NCBI GenBank assembly: GCA_016933315.1
Contig: JAFGBE010000088.1
Span: 1 to 14,205 of the forward strand
Reading direction: 5' to 3'
Source: Candidatus Auribacterota bacterium
GTDB lineage: Bacteria; Auribacterota; UBA6266
DNA: 14,205 nt
The notes under the pieces are model-generated. The model had not been told where the DNA came from. It worked only from the letters and a program-made list of their open reading frames with translations, and made no database searches. Shown here piece after piece: positions 13,651-14,205 of the stretch; the stretch's first letter is position 1; every line of letters starts with the position of its first letter. Position numbers and translations under genes: made by a program.

Positions 13651-14205
13651 TATTTCCTCCTCATCAGCCAGGCGATGAGAGCGCAGAATGCGGATATTCC
13701 CGGAAGGGCAAAGACACAAAGATTCTTGACTGTGCGCAGCTGGATAGAATTCAGGATAAGTTTCGTGTCTTCCGGTTTTTTTGCCTCGATTGAGAGAATC
13801 TTCGTTTTATTAAGGCACCAGTTAGCCAGGTTTGCAAAAAGGTCGGCATTTGACCTGTTTGCGATTTGCGAGTTTGAACAGAAATCGGAATCGCCGATTA
13901 CAACCAGCCTCATAGGAAACCTGCGGTTCTGGGAAGTGGAGGAGACACATATCGGAACAGGCCCTTCCCGGTCTTTATCTTTATCAAAAGTTACGGGAGA
14001 ATTCGCAGGCTCTGTTTCCCCCCACCCATTTTCAGTTGTCGTGCACAGGACATCGATCAGATAACCTGTGTTTAGCGGGTTGGGATTTATGGACCTGGCG
14101 AGCGGGTGTATAGTGGCGCTTTTGACAATCCTTGAAGTCGCGGGGTGTTCGGAGTTGAAATTCTCTATGTATAGATTTGAAATATCCACGAGCGGTATTT
14201 TCCTT
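13650..14205 (-). CDS. GldG-family ABC transport auxiliary protein, C-terminal part (partial)
   Basis: The last 184 residues of a protein whose frame stays open to the right edge; the GTG at 14189 is an internal codon. It shows the C-terminal hallmarks of the GldG / ABC_transp_aux family: NSEHPATSRIVKS near the visible start, MRLVVIGDSDFCSNSQI, then a DLFANLANWCLN segment, SIEAKKPEDTKLIL, and a final membrane helix ending in a basic tail (LMRRK). GldG is an extracytoplasmic auxiliary subunit of an ABC-2-like transporter first described in Bacteroidetes gliding motility; homologues occur in many non-gliding bacteria with unknown cargo. The DUF4340 gene follows with a one-base overlap, the usual arrangement. 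The ABC ATPase and permease genes are expected upstream, beyond the window. Confidence 0.88.
   Translation of the reverse strand, partial: RKIPLVDISNLYIENFNSEHPATSRIVKSATIHPLARSINPNPLNTGYLIDVLCTTTENGWGETEPANSPVTFDKDKDREGPVPICVSSTSQNRRFPMRLVVIGDSDFCSNSQIANRSNADLFANLANWCLNKTKILSIEAKKPEDTKLILNSIQLRTVKNLCVFALPGISAFCALIAWLMRRK
13655..13661 (-). promoter_or_regulatory. Shine-Dalgarno site embedded in the preceding gene's last codons
   Basis: Read on the minus strand, AGGAGGA lies four bases before ATG 13650. The same bases encode the Arg-Arg-Lys end of the GldG-like protein, whose TAA stop overlaps the ATG. This fixes the DUF4340 start and points to tight translational coupling. Confidence 0.8.

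Noticed and set aside
13650..13719. Upstream extension of the DUF4340 gene
   Set aside because: The extra 23 codons overlap the GldG-like gene and precede a strong Shine-Dalgarno site and a typical membrane-anchor start at 13650.
13636..14064. A 142-codon open frame on the plus strand
   Set aside because: It is antisense to the GldG-like and DUF4340 genes, which have family motifs and a matching stop/start overlap.
1..14205. tRNA, rRNA, CRISPR arrays, insertion sequences, phage or toxin-antitoxin genes
   Set aside because: The gaps are all under 100 bases and show no cloverleaf, spaced direct repeats or terminal inverted repeats; every long frame in sense orientation has a non-mobile family assignment.

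Overview
The window looks like chromosomal DNA from a diderm (Gram-negative-type) bacterium. Evidence for this is a TonB-ExbB-ExbD energy-transducing set, a probable lipoprotein, and a type IV pilin-like protein. Genes are tightly packed, many overlap by 1 to 23 bases, and AGG/AGA and ATA codons are common. The mix of a CHASE2 cyclase, a planctomycete/Omnitrophica-style short prepilin and a GldG/DUF4340 exporter operon suggests an uncultured candidate phylum (Omnitrophota-like or a PVC relative). That placement is an inference; no taxonomic marker such as rRNA is present.

Left operon (1-4698, + strand): the 3' end of a TonB-type protein, then ExbB, ExbD, an ApbE flavin transferase with a lipoprotein-like N-terminus, a membrane-bound CHASE2 class III adenylate cyclase and YidD. 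Gaps are short or negative, so it probably reads as one transcript that begins outside the window. The genes link proton-motive-force-driven outer membrane work, covalent flavinylation of extracytoplasmic proteins and cAMP signalling.

Middle (4699-6740, + strand): a half-size TauE/SafE (TSUP) transporter, a nitroreductase-family flavoprotein and a lone prepilin-like protein. The two main intergenic gaps here hold the clearest regulatory DNA of the window. One is a 12-bp perfect palindrome resembling a Crp/Fnr-family site, upstream of the nitroreductase. The other is a cluster of three TGGTTAA elements, including a perfect 10-bp inverted repeat, upstream of the prepilin.

Housekeeping operon (6740-11958, + strand): a CPBP (CAAX-type) intramembrane protease, then MtnA, ThiL, TsaE, TsaB and Alr. 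It is preceded by a good -10 element and is joined by overlaps or gaps of 20 bases or less. It covers methylthioribose-1-phosphate isomerisation, the last step of thiamine diphosphate synthesis, two components of tRNA t6A synthesis and D-alanine supply.

Right operon (11959-14205, - strand): a DUF4340 protein, which I read as four tandem repeats of about 130 residues, preceded by the C-terminal part of a GldG-type auxiliary protein of an uncharacterised ABC-2-like export system. This operon runs head-on into alr with no intergenic base. Its ATPase and permease should lie beyond the right edge.

I see no tRNA, rRNA, CRISPR array, insertion sequence, phage or defence gene, and no gene-free stretch over 300 bases. 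I do not find a clear, wholly new system. The best leads are the two intergenic operators, the unusual ton/apbE/cyclase/yidD operon and the four-repeat DUF4340 protein.
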